A DNA stretch of 64,000 bases from the NCBI RefSeq assembly GCF_030165005.1, contig NZ_JASNNW010000010.1:1-64000 (forward strand), written 5' to 3'. Both the position numbers and the translations under genes were made by a program. How positions within the stretch are numbered: the first letter of the stretch is position 1; each line of letters begins with the position of its first letter. The notes beneath the pieces were generated by a model that did no database searches, was not told where the DNA came from, and was given only the letters and a program-made list of their open reading frames with translations. This DNA comes from Blastococcus capsensis (GTDB lineage: Bacteria > Actinomycetota > Actinomycetes > Mycobacteriales > Geodermatophilaceae). Shown piece after piece: positions 7,902-18,084 of this stretch.

Positions 7902-8774
7902 ATGCATGCGAGCGCGCTGATCCGGGAGAGCGAGATCCGGCTGGCCGACGGTCGGACGCTGGCGTACGCCGAGTACGGCGATCCGGAGGGGCAGCCGGTG
8001 CTCGGCTGCCACGGGTCGCCGAGCTCCCGGCTGGAGCGGCACGTCGAGGATCCTGACGCCTACCGGCGGTGGGGGGTGCGCTTCGTCGTCCCCGACCGGC
8101 CCGGCTTCGGCCGCTCAGACCCTCAACCCGGCCGCCGCGTCATGGACTGGCCGGACGACGTCCGGCAGCTGCTCGACCACCTCGGCGTCGAGCGGTTCGC
8201 CACCCTGAGCCTCTCGGGCGGGGCGGCCTACGCGCTGGCCTGCGCGCACGTCTTCGGCGACCGGGTACGTGCCGTCGGCATCCTGGGTGGCGCGCCGCCG
8301 CCCGACGTCCCGTGGCCCTGGCCCCGGTGGGTGCCCCAGCGGGTGCGCGCGACCGTGCACCGGCCGGCGCAGCTGACGGCAGTGCTGCGGCCGGTGTTCG
8401 CCCCGCTGGGGCTGCGCCCGGCCCTGATCCCGCGGTACCTGCAGCTGCGGCTCAACCCGGCCGACCGGCGGGTCATCGGCCGGCCGGCCGTCCGGCGGAT
8501 CCTGGCCGACACCTTCACCGAGGGGCTGCGGAACGGCACTGCCGCGCTCGCCGAGGACCGCGCGCTGCTGTTCCGGCCATGGGGCTTCCCGGTGTCGACG
8601 ATCGGGCAGCGGGTGCACATCTGGCACGGCACGCAGGACTGGCAGGTCCCCGCCGTCCTGGGACAGGTGCTCAGCGCGATGCTCCCGGACTGCTCGGGGC
8701 ACTGGCTCGCCGGCGAGGGGCACTTCCTGGTGTTCGACCACGCCGAGGAGGTCTACCGGAGCCTCCTGGAGTGA
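7902..8774 (+). CDS. Alpha/beta hydrolase
   Basis: A 290-residue alpha/beta-hydrolase fold protein. The oxyanion region reads LGCHGSPSSRLE (about 31-42), VPDRPGFGRSD follows, the nucleophile elbow is LSLSGGAAYA (Ser within SLSGG), the acid is probably Asp in HGTQDWQVP, and the catalytic His is in GEGHFLVF near the C-terminus. This arrangement matches proteins annotated broadly as alpha/beta hydrolases (haloalkane dehalogenase/proline iminopeptidase-like); substrate unknown. ATG 7902 follows AGGGAGG at the right distance. A GGGTAG also lies upstream at 7892-7897, but its -35 is poor. Confidence 0.85.
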   Translation: MHASALIRESEIRLADGRTLAYAEYGDPEGQPVLGCHGSPSSRLERHVEDPDAYRRWGVRFVVPDRPGFGRSDPQPGRRVMDWPDDVRQLLDHLGVERFATLSLSGGAAYALACAHVFGDRVRAVGILGGAPPPDVPWPWPRWVPQRVRATVHRPAQLTAVLRPVFAPLGLRPALIPRYLQLRLNPADRRVIGRPAVRRILADTFTEGLRNGTAALAEDRALLFRPWGFPVSTIGQRVHIWHGTQDWQVPAVLGQVLSAMLPDCSGHWLAGEGHFLVFDHAEEVYRSLLE

Positions 8775-8778
8775 CCGG

Positions 8779-10398
8779 TCAGGCCAGCTGCGCCGCCACC
8801 AGCGGTTCCAGGGTGAGGCCGGAGTGCCGCTGCTGCAGCATCCGCAGCGCCCACTTGTCGGGGAAGAGCGCCAGCAGCTCGCCGTCGGTCCGCTGCACCA
8901 CCTCGACCCCGCCCGAGGTGGCGATCAGCGGCAGCGACGCCTCGTCGGTCCGCATGGCCAGGGTGTAGGGCAGCCGGTCCAGCTCCACCGGCGCGTGGAA
9001 CTCGTGCTCCATGCGGTGGGTGGCGACCTCGAACTGCATCGGCCCGACGACGGCGAGCACGGGGGACCCGTCGCCGCGGCGGTCCGACCGCAGCACCTGC
9101 ACCACGCCCTCGGAGTCCAGCTGCTCGATGCCCTTGCGGAACTGCTTGTGCTTGGCGGTCTCCCGGCTGCGGACGACGGCGAAGTGCTCGGGGGCGAAGG
9201 TGGTGAGCGGGGGATAGCTGACCGGCCGGTCGGCGTAGAGGCTGTCGCCGACGCCCAGGGCGGAGGCGTTGACCAGGCCGACGACGTCGCCGGGGTAGGC
9301 GAGGTCGACGCTCTCCCGCTCGCGACCGAACACGTGCTGGGCGTACTTCGTGGTGAACGGGCGCTTCGTCCGGCCGTGCGTGACGACCATGCCGCGCTCG
9401 AAGACGCCGGTGCAGATGCGGATGTAGGCCAGCCGGTCCCGGTGCGCGGCGTCCATGCCCGACTGCACCTTGAACACGAACGCGCTGAACGGCTCGCCCA
9501 GGTCGCGCACCGCACCTTCGGCGTCGGGCCGGCCGGTCGGCGCCGGGGCGAGGTCGACCAGGGTGTCCAGCAGCGCGCCCACGCCGAAGTTGGACACCGC
9601 GGAGGCGAACAGCACCGGCGTGGTGACCCCGTCCAGGAACAGGGACTGCTCGTGGTCGGCGCCGGTGGCGTCGAGCAGGTCGACCTCCTCGACGGCCTGC
9701 TGCCAGGCGTCGCCCTCGCGGGCGAGCGCGGCCTCGGGGGACAGGGTCTCCTCAGGTGCGATCGTGGCACCGCCGGCGGTCCGGGTGAACCGGCGGTAAC
9801 TGCCGTCGGAGCGGTCGAGCACGCCGCGGAAGTCGCCGGCGATGCCGACCGGCCAGGTCAGCGGGGTGGGCGTGAGGCCGGTGCGCTCGCTGATCTCGTC
9901 CATCAGCTCGAGGGCGTCCTTGCCCGGCCGGTCCCACTTGTTGATCACCGTGACGATCGGGATGCCGCGGTGCTTGCAGACGGCGAACAGCTTCATCGTC
10001 TGGGTCTCGAGGCCCTTGGCGGCGTCGATGAGCATCACCGCGGCGTCGACGGCGGTCAGCACCCGGTAGGTGTCCTCGGAGAAGTCGGCGTGCCCCGGGG
10101 TGTCGAGCAGGTTGACGACGGCGTCGCGGTACTCGAACTGCAGCGCCGCCGAGGTGATGGAGATGCCGCGCGCCTTCTCCATGTCCATCCAGTCCGAGAC
10201 CGTGCCGCGGCGCCCGGCCTTGCCGTGCACCGCTCCGGCCTGGCCGATCACGCGCGCGTGCAGCGCCAGCGCTTCGGTGAGGGTCGACTTGCCGGCGTCG
10301 GGGTGGCTGATGACGGCGAAGGTGCGGCGCCGGGCGGCCTCCGCGACGGCCGACCGGGCGGTGCGGTCGGCGTCCGGGGAGGTGGGAGCGGCAGTCAC
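8779..10398 (-). CDS. prfC: Peptide chain release factor 3
   Basis: A 539-residue translational GTPase that recycles RF1/RF2 from the ribosome. G1 is SHPDAGKSTLTEAL, G2 region RGISITSAALQF, G3 DTPGHADFSEDTYR, G4 NKWDRPGKD, followed by domain II and the RF3 C-terminal domain (FRKGIEQLDSEGVVQVL; GPMQFEV). GTG at 10398 is preferred to the in-frame TTG at 10416 because GAGGAGA sits about 8 bases before it. Length agrees with RF3 (about 529-540). Confidence 0.95.
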   Translation of the reverse strand: MTAAPTSPDADRTARSAVAEAARRRTFAVISHPDAGKSTLTEALALHARVIGQAGAVHGKAGRRGTVSDWMDMEKARGISITSAALQFEYRDAVVNLLDTPGHADFSEDTYRVLTAVDAAVMLIDAAKGLETQTMKLFAVCKHRGIPIVTVINKWDRPGKDALELMDEISERTGLTPTPLTWPVGIAGDFRGVLDRSDGSYRRFTRTAGGATIAPEETLSPEAALAREGDAWQQAVEEVDLLDATGADHEQSLFLDGVTTPVLFASAVSNFGVGALLDTLVDLAPAPTGRPDAEGAVRDLGEPFSAFVFKVQSGMDAAHRDRLAYIRICTGVFERGMVVTHGRTKRPFTTKYAQHVFGRERESVDLAYPGDVVGLVNASALGVGDSLYADRPVSYPPLTTFAPEHFAVVRSRETAKHKQFRKGIEQLDSEGVVQVLRSDRRGDGSPVLAVVGPMQFEVATHRMEHEFHAPVELDRLPYTLAMRTDEASLPLIATSGGVEVVQRTDGELLALFPDKWALRMLQQRHSGLTLEPLVAAQLA

Positions 10399-10551
10399 GG
10401 TGGTTCTCCTCGCCAAGCGAGGGCGCGCGCCGCTCGGAGGAAGGCTGCGCCCGGGTGGTGCGGGAGGACACCGGGGTGCTCCGCAGGCGGGTGCCGGGGG
10501 CCGTCCGCACGCGGGCGGAGCGAGGTGTCCGAGGACTCCACGCTACAGGCG

Positions 10552-12126
10552 TCAGCCGGTGTAGCCGCCGCGCATGTCCCCGACGATCAGTGGCCGGTCC
10601 AGCGTGGACGGTGCCAGCCGCTGCCGGGGCCGGTCTCCCGGGAACACCCCGGCGGCCTGCAACACCGCCTCGTCGAGGAACCGGGTCGCGGGTGCGGCGG
10701 ACGACAGCGCGAGGGCAGGTGGCCGCGGCCCGTGCTGCGCGACGGCGAATCCCCAGTCGCCGAAGCTGGGCACGTGCACGTGGTACGGCGTGGCCGCCAG
10801 CCCGGAAGCGTCCAGCGTGGAGACGGTCCGCCAGAACGCGGTGGGCGTCGAGTACGGGCTCCCGGCCTGCACGGTGACCAGCCCGTCGGGAGCCAGTGCC
10901 GCCGAGACCAAACCGTAGAACTCGGCCGAGTAGAGCCGGCCCAGCACGGGGGTGTCCGGGTCGGGCATGTCCACGATCAGCGCGTCGAAGCCGGTCGCGG
11001 CGGGGGTCCGCAACCAGCGGAAGGCGTCCTCCTGGACCACCTCGACCCGGGGATCGTCGAACGCGGAGTCGTTGAGGGCGGCCAGCCGGGTGCGCGCCAG
11101 CGCGATGACCTGCGGGTCGAGCTCCACCTGCACGACCTCGCGGACCGTGGGGTGGCGCAGCACCTCGCGGGCGGCCAGCCCGTCCCCACCACCGAGGATC
11201 AGCACGCGTTCCGGGTCGCGGGCCAGCGCCGGGTGCACCAGCGCCTCGGTGTACCGGTGCTCGTCGACGCTGGAGAACTGCAGGTCGCCGTCGAGGTAGA
11301 GGCGCAGGTCGCCGGACCGCTCGGTCAGCACGATCTCCTGGTAGTCCGAGCGCCCGGCGGCGACCACCGGATCGTCGTAGAGCCGCTGGCGTGCCGTCGT
11401 CTCGATGTCCTGGGCGCGGACGAGCAGCACCGCCAGGCCGGCCGCGGCCACCAGGAGGGCGGCGGTGGCCGTGCGGCGGGCGCGGGCGCTCATCTGCCGG
11501 CGCAGCAGCAGACCGGCCACCACAGCGGCGGCCAGCAGGTTGACCAGGCCGGTGAGGGCGGCGCCGCGGACCTGCCCGGCCAGCGGCAGGAGGACGAACG
11601 GCCAGGCCAGGCCGCCGAGCAGCGCGCCGGCGTAGTCGGCGGCGTTGAGGTCGGCGAGCAGCTTGCCGCTGCCCTCGGCGTCGATGCCGGTGCGACCGGT
11701 CTGCAGCAGCGTCATCAGCAGCGGCACCTCGGCGCCGACGAGGATGCCGAGCACCGCCGTCGCGACCAGCAGGACGGCGCTGCTGGTGCCGTAGAAGGAG
11801 AACGACACGTAGAGGGTGACGGCGCTGAGTCCCCCGGCGACGCCGAGGAGGATCTCCACCGCGACGAAGGTGACCGCGGCGGAGGCGAGGAACGGCTTGA
11901 CCAGCAACGCCCCCACCCCGAGGGCGGCCACGAAACCGGCGACGATCAGCGAGGTCTGGGTGATCCCGCCACCGACGAGGCTGGCCGACAGGGTGAGCAG
12001 CACCAGCTCGTAGATCAGCCCGCAGGCCGCGCAGACGGCGACCGCGGCCAGCAGCAGCGGGCGGGAGCGCACCGCCGTCCGCCCGGCCGGCGGCGAGGTG
12101 GCGACCTCGGGCGCGGGGGCGGACAC
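10552..12126 (-). CDS. Membrane-anchored spermidine synthase-like aminopropyltransferase
   Basis: A 524-residue protein. The N-terminal half (about 20-240) has roughly seven membrane helices starting LLAAVAVCAACGLIYELVLL; the C-terminal half (about 270-500) is a Rossmann methyltransferase-type domain of the spermidine-synthase family: DGDLQFSSVDEHRYTEALVHP, VLILGGGDGLAAREVLR, VVQVELDPQVIALAR, then DALIVDMPDPD. Known SpeE enzymes transfer aminopropyl groups from decarboxylated S-adenosylmethionine; for these fused membrane forms the true reaction is not established. GTG 12126 is 5 bases after the DUF350 stop. It is the last gene of a five-gene operon. Confidence 0.85.
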   Translation of the reverse strand: MSAPAPEVATSPPAGRTAVRSRPLLLAAVAVCAACGLIYELVLLTLSASLVGGGITQTSLIVAGFVAALGVGALLVKPFLASAAVTFVAVEILLGVAGGLSAVTLYVSFSFYGTSSAVLLVATAVLGILVGAEVPLLMTLLQTGRTGIDAEGSGKLLADLNAADYAGALLGGLAWPFVLLPLAGQVRGAALTGLVNLLAAAVVAGLLLRRQMSARARRTATAALLVAAAGLAVLLVRAQDIETTARQRLYDDPVVAAGRSDYQEIVLTERSGDLRLYLDGDLQFSSVDEHRYTEALVHPALARDPERVLILGGGDGLAAREVLRHPTVREVVQVELDPQVIALARTRLAALNDSAFDDPRVEVVQEDAFRWLRTPAATGFDALIVDMPDPDTPVLGRLYSAEFYGLVSAALAPDGLVTVQAGSPYSTPTAFWRTVSTLDASGLAATPYHVHVPSFGDWGFAVAQHGPRPPALALSSAAPATRFLDEAVLQAAGVFPGDRPRQRLAPSTLDRPLIVGDMRGGYTG

Positions 12127-12131
12127 GGGAA

Positions 12132-12596
12132 TCAGGACAGGGCGGCGGCGTTGACCGCGCCGATGGCGACCAGGCTGGCGGCGATGGCCCAGGCCGATCC
12201 GCGTATCCGCGGCTCGTTCACCAGGGCGCGCAGCTCGGCCGGGATGACCGCGTCCAGCACCCGCAGGGCCACGGCCTGCAGCAGCACACCGACCAGGCCG
12301 TAGACCGCCGTGTCCACCAGCCCCTGGCCCAGGTCGTCGCCGCTGGTCATGATCGCCGTCACCACGATGATGGCCAGCGCGAGGTGGTTCGCGGCCAGCA
12401 GGATCGCCGCGTTCGGGTTGTGGTCGAGGTAGACCTGCGTGCGCAGGTTGCCCGGCGTGAGCAGGTCCAGCGCCAGGAAGCCGAGGGCCAGCACGCCCAC
12501 CCCGATGACGAAGAACAGCAGCGTCCCCACGACGCCCTGGACCAGCAGATCGCCGTCGACGGTGCCGAACTCCAGCGCCTGCCACGTGGTGCTCAT
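12132..12596 (-). CDS. DUF350 membrane protein
   Basis: A 154-residue protein with about four membrane helices arranged as two DUF350 (YjfL-like) repeats: VVGTLLFFVIGVGVLALGFLALDLLTPG with NPNAAILLAANHLALAIIVVTAIM in the first, and a second half ending GSAWAIAASLVAIGAVNAAAL. DUF350 proteins often sit next to PspA, ATP-grasp ligases or spermidine-synthase-like genes, suggesting a part in polyamine or envelope modification; none has a proven activity that I know of. It sits between the DUF4247 lipoprotein gene (49 bases upstream) and the synthase. Confidence 0.85.
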   Translation of the reverse strand: MSTTWQALEFGTVDGDLLVQGVVGTLLFFVIGVGVLALGFLALDLLTPGNLRTQVYLDHNPNAAILLAANHLALAIIVVTAIMTSGDDLGQGLVDTAVYGLVGVLLQAVALRVLDAVIPAELRALVNEPRIRGSAWAIAASLVAIGAVNAAALS

Positions 12597-12645
12597 GTCG
12601 GGTTCTCTCCTGGGATGGGGGACGGGAGGGGAGTGCGGGAGGCGG

Positions 12646-13056
12646 TCACTTGCCGAACCCGGGGCCGCCGCTGCCGCCGGTTCCGGCGGGAGAGCCGGGC
12701 CGGAAGCCCGGTCCGAGATAGGCGAAGAAGCCGCTGCGGTACCGGCCGTCGAGATCCTCGACGCGCACCGTGCTGCCGCCGGCGGCAGCGCTCACGATGA
12801 CGATGTCGTCGTCGTAGCGGAGGTACTCGTTGCCGCCGTCGGCCTGCCGCTCGGCGGGCGGCACGGCGTCGGCGATCGCCGCGGTGGTGGTGCCGACGGG
12901 GTCGGGCGAGGAGTAGACCGAGGTGTCGTCGAGGATCTCGGTCCGCTCGTAGGTGTCGTCGAGGAAGTCGCGGACGCGGGTGCCGCTGCCGCAGCCGCTG
13001 AGGAGGAGGAGCACGGTGGCCAGCGCGAGGGCCAGCACCCGGGGCATCGATCTCAC
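12646..13056 (-). CDS. DUF4247 lipoprotein
   Basis: A 136-residue secreted protein. From GTG 13056 (or ATG 13047) it has a signal peptide LALALATVLLLL ending in the lipobox LSGC, so it should be lipidated and held at the outer face of the membrane. The mature part starts GSGTRVRDFLDDTYERTEIL and includes YLRYDDDIVIVSAAAGG, matching DUF4247. The C-terminus is Gly/Pro-rich (PGFRPGSPAGTGGSG). The GTG overlaps the TGA of DUF2617 (GTGA, 13053-13056), which is why I take it over the ATG three codons later. Confidence 0.85.
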   Translation of the reverse strand: MRSMPRVLALALATVLLLLSGCGSGTRVRDFLDDTYERTEILDDTSVYSSPDPVGTTTAAIADAVPPAERQADGGNEYLRYDDDIVIVSAAAGGSTVRVEDLDGRYRSGFFAYLGPGFRPGSPAGTGGSGGPGFGK

Positions 13057-13562
13057 GGCGTCCACCTGGTTCGTGTGGTGACGATCTCGCCGGTGTTCCC
13101 GGCGGGGTAGAGGTGCCAGGTCTGCCAGGCCCAGCCGCCCCCGGCGAGGGGCTGGGCGGTCATGGCGGTCAGGGCACCGGCCGAGCCCGGGAAGGCGCCG
13201 CACAGCCACCCGGGATCGGCGTCGGCGAGGGCCCGGAGCCGGTCGGCGGTCGCGTCCAGTTCGAGGCGACCGGTGGTGGTCACCGCCGAGGTCAGCTCGT
13301 AACCGCCCGACCGGGTGCTGCGGGGCAGCCGGTCGCCGCCGGCGCCCACGGCGTCGCAGGAGACCTCCTCGGTGAGCCGGGCGCCTGGGACGGCGGCGGT
13401 GACCACGTGCGAGGCGCCGAGCACCCCGAGGGTGAGGGAGCCACCGCGGCCGTCGGTCAGCCGCAGCTCCGCCAGCGTCGCCGGCGCCGGTCGGCCGAGC
13501 AGCAGGCCCAGCGCGGCGGCCGACACGTCCCGCGGCTCGATGTCGAGCAGGTGGAGGCTCAC
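13053..13562 (-). CDS. DUF2617 family protein
   Basis: A 169-residue soluble protein beginning MSLHLLDIEPRDVSAAALG (GTG start) and ending TWHLYPAGNTGEIVTTRTRW, the conserved DUF2617 tail. No membrane segment or catalytic signature is evident. The start at 13562 overlaps the TGA of DUF4178 (GTGA, 13559-13562), and its own stop overlaps DUF4247. Function unknown; its fixed place among DUF4178, DUF4247, DUF350 and a spermidine-synthase-like protein suggests a joint role. Confidence 0.85.
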   Translation of the reverse strand: MSLHLLDIEPRDVSAAALGLLLGRPAPATLAELRLTDGRGGSLTLGVLGASHVVTAAVPGARLTEEVSCDAVGAGGDRLPRSTRSGGYELTSAVTTTGRLELDATADRLRALADADPGWLCGAFPGSAGALTAMTAQPLAGGGWAWQTWHLYPAGNTGEIVTTRTRWTP

Positions 13563-14173
13563 GCGTCCGGCGTCCGGTGGTAGACGGTGAGTTCGCCGCG
13601 ACTGACCGCTCGGCCGGTGGAGACCTCCCACGACTGGGTGGTCGCCCACCGCTCGAAGGCCAGCAGCCCGGTCTTGTCCGCGGTGGCGTAGTCGGCGTAG
13701 TCGACGGTGCCGCTGGGCGGTGTGCCGGTGGTGCCCTCGGCGGTGTAGGCGGCCCGGCCGCGCTCGATCTGCCGGTGCACCCGGTCGTCGAGGATCACGT
13801 CGCCGTCGGGCGTGAGGTTGGTGCCCTCGCGGCGCATCCACAACGTCATCTCGAGGTCGCCCTCGTCGTCCTCGACGGTGAGCCAGCGGCGGCCGGTCGA
13901 CCCGTCGAGCAAGTGCTCGCGCCAGGTCATCCCGCCCTCCTCGAGCACGATCGTGCCGCGGACGACGTGGTCGATCCCGGCGTAGGTGATCACGTCGCCG
14001 ACGCCGATCCCGTGCGGGTCGTAGAGGTCGGGCTCGTCAGCCAGCGGGTCGACCCGGCGGCGCGGACCGGCGGCCTTCGCGAGGTTCCGGCGGCGGAGGA
14101 CGAGGATGACGCCGGCCAGGGCCCCCAGGGCCACGAGGACGACGATCAGCAGGACGAGGAGCACGTCGGACAT
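13559..14173 (-). CDS. DUF4178 membrane protein
   Basis: A 204-residue protein: one N-terminal membrane helix (VLLVLLIVVLVALGALAGVI), basic linker, then a DUF4178 beta-rich domain (DPHGIGVGDVITYAG, GGMTWREHLLDG, WLTVEDDEG, ending GELTVYHRT). Its N-terminal anchor with a cytoplasmic domain makes it the likely first partner of the operon. It is the first gene of the five-gene set; 135 bases of non-coding sequence separate it from the MFS transporter gene. Confidence 0.85.
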   Translation of the reverse strand: MSDVLLVLLIVVLVALGALAGVILVLRRRNLAKAAGPRRRVDPLADEPDLYDPHGIGVGDVITYAGIDHVVRGTIVLEEGGMTWREHLLDGSTGRRWLTVEDDEGDLEMTLWMRREGTNLTPDGDVILDDRVHRQIERGRAAYTAEGTTGTPPSGTVDYADYATADKTGLLAFERWATTQSWEVSTGRAVSRGELTVYHRTPDA

Positions 14174-14308
14174 CGGATGGCCTCCTTGCGACGGGGCGTG
14201 CGGGCCGCACCGAACCTATCGCGTTCCACGCCGTTGCCGATCACGGTCGGAGCACCCTGCCGCTGACCACCCGGCTGTACCGGAGCCGCTGAGGTCCGCA
14301 CCGGTGGT

Positions 14309-15556
14309 TCAGACCCGGGAGACGGCGACCGGCGCCGGGTGGGACGTGTCCCGGGGGATGAACGAACCCCCGACCAGGCCCGCCGCGAGCACCGCGGTGC
14401 TCACCGCGAAGGCGACCTGGAAGGACGCCACGTCGGTCAGCCAGCCGGCGACCAGCGGCCCGGCGATCGCGCCCAGGTCGGCCGACATCTGGAAGACCGC
14501 GACCACCCGGCCGCCACGGCCGGCGGTGATGTCGCCGACCAGCGCCGCCGGGGCGCTGGCGAGCAGCGACGCGGCGAGGCCGTAGACGGCCATCGAGACC
14601 AGGAAGGCGCCGATCGCCGGCGGCCCGACGAGGATCGCCATCGCCGCGGTGGCCAGCGCCGCGCCCAGCAGCAGCGAGGGGCGGCGTCCCCACCCGTCGA
14701 CCAGCCGGCCCGACCGCAGCAGGCCGAGGGCCTGGGCAGCCGACCCGGCGAGCAGGCCGATGCCGGCCCAGGCGACCGTCCGGCCGAGCTCCTCGGTCAC
14801 GTAGAGGGGCACCAGCGAGTTGCGGACGCCGAACAGCACCCAGCCCACGCCGAAGTTGGCCAGCAGCGCGGCGAGGTAGACCCGGGAGCGCAGGGCGGTG
14901 CCGAGGGCCATCGGGGCGGCGCCGAGGTCGGGGCCGGCGGTGTCCGCCGCCGGCGGTGCGGCCGGGTTCGGCTCGGCCGAGCGCAGCAGCAGCATCCCCA
15001 CACCGCCGGCCACCAGCAGGAACCCGGCGTAGAGGAAGAACGGCAGCCGCGGGGAGAGCTCGGCCAGCAGGCCCCCGAAGGCGGGGCCGGCGATGCCGCC
15101 CAGGATGAAGCCGCCCTGCCAGGTGGCGGCCGCCCGGCCGCGGTGCGACGGCGGTGCCACCCGGAGCAGCAGCGACAGCGCCGCCACGGTGAACATGGCG
15201 CTGCCTATTCCACCGGCGGCACGCAGGCCCAGGAAGAGCGGGAAGGACCCGGCCAGCCCGGCGGCTCCGGTCGCGACGGCGACGATTCCCAGCCCCGAGG
15301 CGAGCACCAGCCGTTCGCCGAACCGCTCGACCAGCGTGCCGCCGCTGAAGGCGGAGACGAACCGGAAGAAGGCGAAGGCGCTGATCGCCAGCCCGACGGC
15401 GGTGGTGCCCACCCCGAAGGACCGGGCGAACAGCGGGATGGCCGGGGCGACGATGCCGAAGCCGAGGGCGACGACGAAGGCGATGACCGCCAGGACCATG
15501 ACCTCGCGGGGGAGGTCTCCCCGTGTCCCGACCCGCACGACGGACCATGCTCGCAC
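14309..15556 (-). CDS. MFS transporter
   Basis: A 415-residue major facilitator with about 12 membrane helices. Typical features: an opening helix VMVLAVIAFVVALGFGIVAPAIP, motif A-like loop GGTLVERFGERLVL between helices 2 and 3, and a repeat of the same in the second half (SGRLVDGWGRRPSLLLG). It looks like a drug:proton antiporter of the DHA1 group; substrate unknown. It lies upstream of the DUF4178 operon in the same direction but 135 bases away, so it may be separate. Confidence 0.9.
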   Translation of the reverse strand: MRAWSVVRVGTRGDLPREVMVLAVIAFVVALGFGIVAPAIPLFARSFGVGTTAVGLAISAFAFFRFVSAFSGGTLVERFGERLVLASGLGIVAVATGAAGLAGSFPLFLGLRAAGGIGSAMFTVAALSLLLRVAPPSHRGRAAATWQGGFILGGIAGPAFGGLLAELSPRLPFFLYAGFLLVAGGVGMLLLRSAEPNPAAPPAADTAGPDLGAAPMALGTALRSRVYLAALLANFGVGWVLFGVRNSLVPLYVTEELGRTVAWAGIGLLAGSAAQALGLLRSGRLVDGWGRRPSLLLGAALATAAMAILVGPPAIGAFLVSMAVYGLAASLLASAPAALVGDITAGRGGRVVAVFQMSADLGAIAGPLVAGWLTDVASFQVAFAVSTAVLAAGLVGGSFIPRDTSHPAPVAVSRV

Positions 15557-15619
15557 GTCGCGCGGACGGGGGCGCCGGCGTACGGGGCGGTGGCCGCGCC
15601 GCCCCGTACGCCCAGCAGA

Positions 15620-16984
<1,365 letters not shown>

Positions 16985-16989
16985 GTGCG

Positions 16990-17202
16990 GCGGGTCGTCC
17001 TTTCTTCCACGGCCGCCTACCGGGTTAGCTGACGGGTTCGGGCGGGAAGGCGCCCGGCGTCCGGCGGCCGTGCGGGCCGTCGGTCGCTTCACCCCGGTGC
17101 TGCAGGTGGGTCCCCGGTCCTCTGCCGGCCGGTGCCGGCGGGTGGTTCGGCGGCGTCCGGGCGGCTGTCACCGGTTGAGCGACGGAGGGGGGCCGTACGG
17201 AC
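16990..17202 (-). promoter_or_regulatory. c-di-AMP (ydaO/yuaA) riboswitch upstream of the NlpC/P60 gene
   Basis: The minus strand carries the hallmarks of the ydaO class in order: GGGGACCCAC (17106-17115), GGGGTGAA soon after, a GC-rich variable hairpin, then CCCGAACCCGTCAGCTAACC with the invariant GTCAGCTAAC at 17024-17033 and GGTAGGCGG following. The class senses cyclic di-AMP and in actinobacteria is typically found before cell-wall hydrolase genes, where ligand binding turns expression off. A TAGCGT -10 at 17209-17214 and TGGTGA 17 bases further upstream give a plausible promoter with start near 17202. Confidence 0.9.
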
Positions 17203-17414
17203 GGCCCCACGCTAGGTGTCGAGCGGCCGGGTCACCAGGGGAGCGGAAGAGTTCACAGTGATCTTCTTCCTTGCCATGGGGTGCGTGCACGTTGCGTCAC
17301 GGACACGCCGGGGTGGTTGTCATCCGGCGACCGCTCGCCGGGGCCCGACACGGCCCGGCCCGGGTGGGAAACAGGGACCTATGGCCATGTTGATGTCCTA
17401 ACGCCCGTAGGAGC

Positions 17415-18068
17415 ATGGGTGCCGTGGGCGCAGCGACACCGCCGGATCGTCGCCAGCGGCGGCGGCAGGAGACGATCGAGCAGGTGCTCGACGTCGCCCT
17501 CGACGTCATGGCCGAGCAGGGCACCGCCGGGCTGACCCTCGGCGAGGTGGCCCGCCGGATGGGCATCCGGCCGCCTTCTCTCTACGGGTACTTCGACGGC
17601 AAGCAAGCCCTCTACGACGCGCTCTTCGAGCGGGGGTGGCGCAGACTCCAGGAGGCGATCCGGGCGGCCGGCGCGACCGACGAGGACGCCGACCCGCTCA
17701 CCGTCCTGCGGAACGGCACTGCCCACCTCGTTCGCTGGGCGGTCGAGCACCCCGCTCACTCGGCGCTCATGTTCTGGCGTCCGGTGCCCGGCTTCGCGCC
17801 CTCGGAGCGGGCATACGCACCGGCCCTCGAACTCGATGCGCAGTCGCGCGCCCTGCTGGTCCGGCTCCGGGACGCCGGGGTCCTCGCCCCGGACGTCGAC
17901 ATCGACCGCGCCTACCGCACCTGGACGGCGCTGGTCGGCGGGGTCATCTCCCAGCAGTTGTCGAACGCGCCCGGCGAGCCGTTCGAGACCGGCGCTTTCA
18001 CCGCCGTCCTGCCCGACGTCATGGACATGTGGCTCGCCCACCACCGCAGGAACCCGCCCGCCCGCTGA
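17415..18068 (+). CDS. TetR family transcriptional regulator
   Basis: A 217-residue regulator. The N-terminal HTH is clear: RRQETIEQVLDVALDVMAEQ, then LTLGEVARRMGIRPPSLYGYFDGKQALYDALF (residues about 40-70, with the usual YxYFxxKxxL). The C-terminal ligand domain resembles TetR_C_33-type proteins (WAVEHPAHSALMFWRPVPGF). It is followed after 16 bases by the MDMPI-type gene, so the two are one operon and the regulator probably controls that enzyme. The ATG at 17415 has AGGAG almost touching it; GTG codons slightly further in are alternatives. Confidence 0.9.
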   Translation: MGAVGAATPPDRRQRRRQETIEQVLDVALDVMAEQGTAGLTLGEVARRMGIRPPSLYGYFDGKQALYDALFERGWRRLQEAIRAAGATDEDADPLTVLRNGTAHLVRWAVEHPAHSALMFWRPVPGFAPSERAYAPALELDAQSRALLVRLRDAGVLAPDVDIDRAYRTWTALVGGVISQQLSNAPGEPFETGAFTAVLPDVMDMWLAHHRRNPPAR

Positions 18069-18084
18069 TCCGAGGAGGTCCGTC

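Noticed and set aside
8824..12303. A 1159-codon open frame on the + strand across the release factor 3 and spermidine-synthase genes
   Set aside because: It runs antisense to two well-recognised genes; its His/Gly/Asp/Arg-rich composition is what reverse reading of GC-rich genes gives. No domain.
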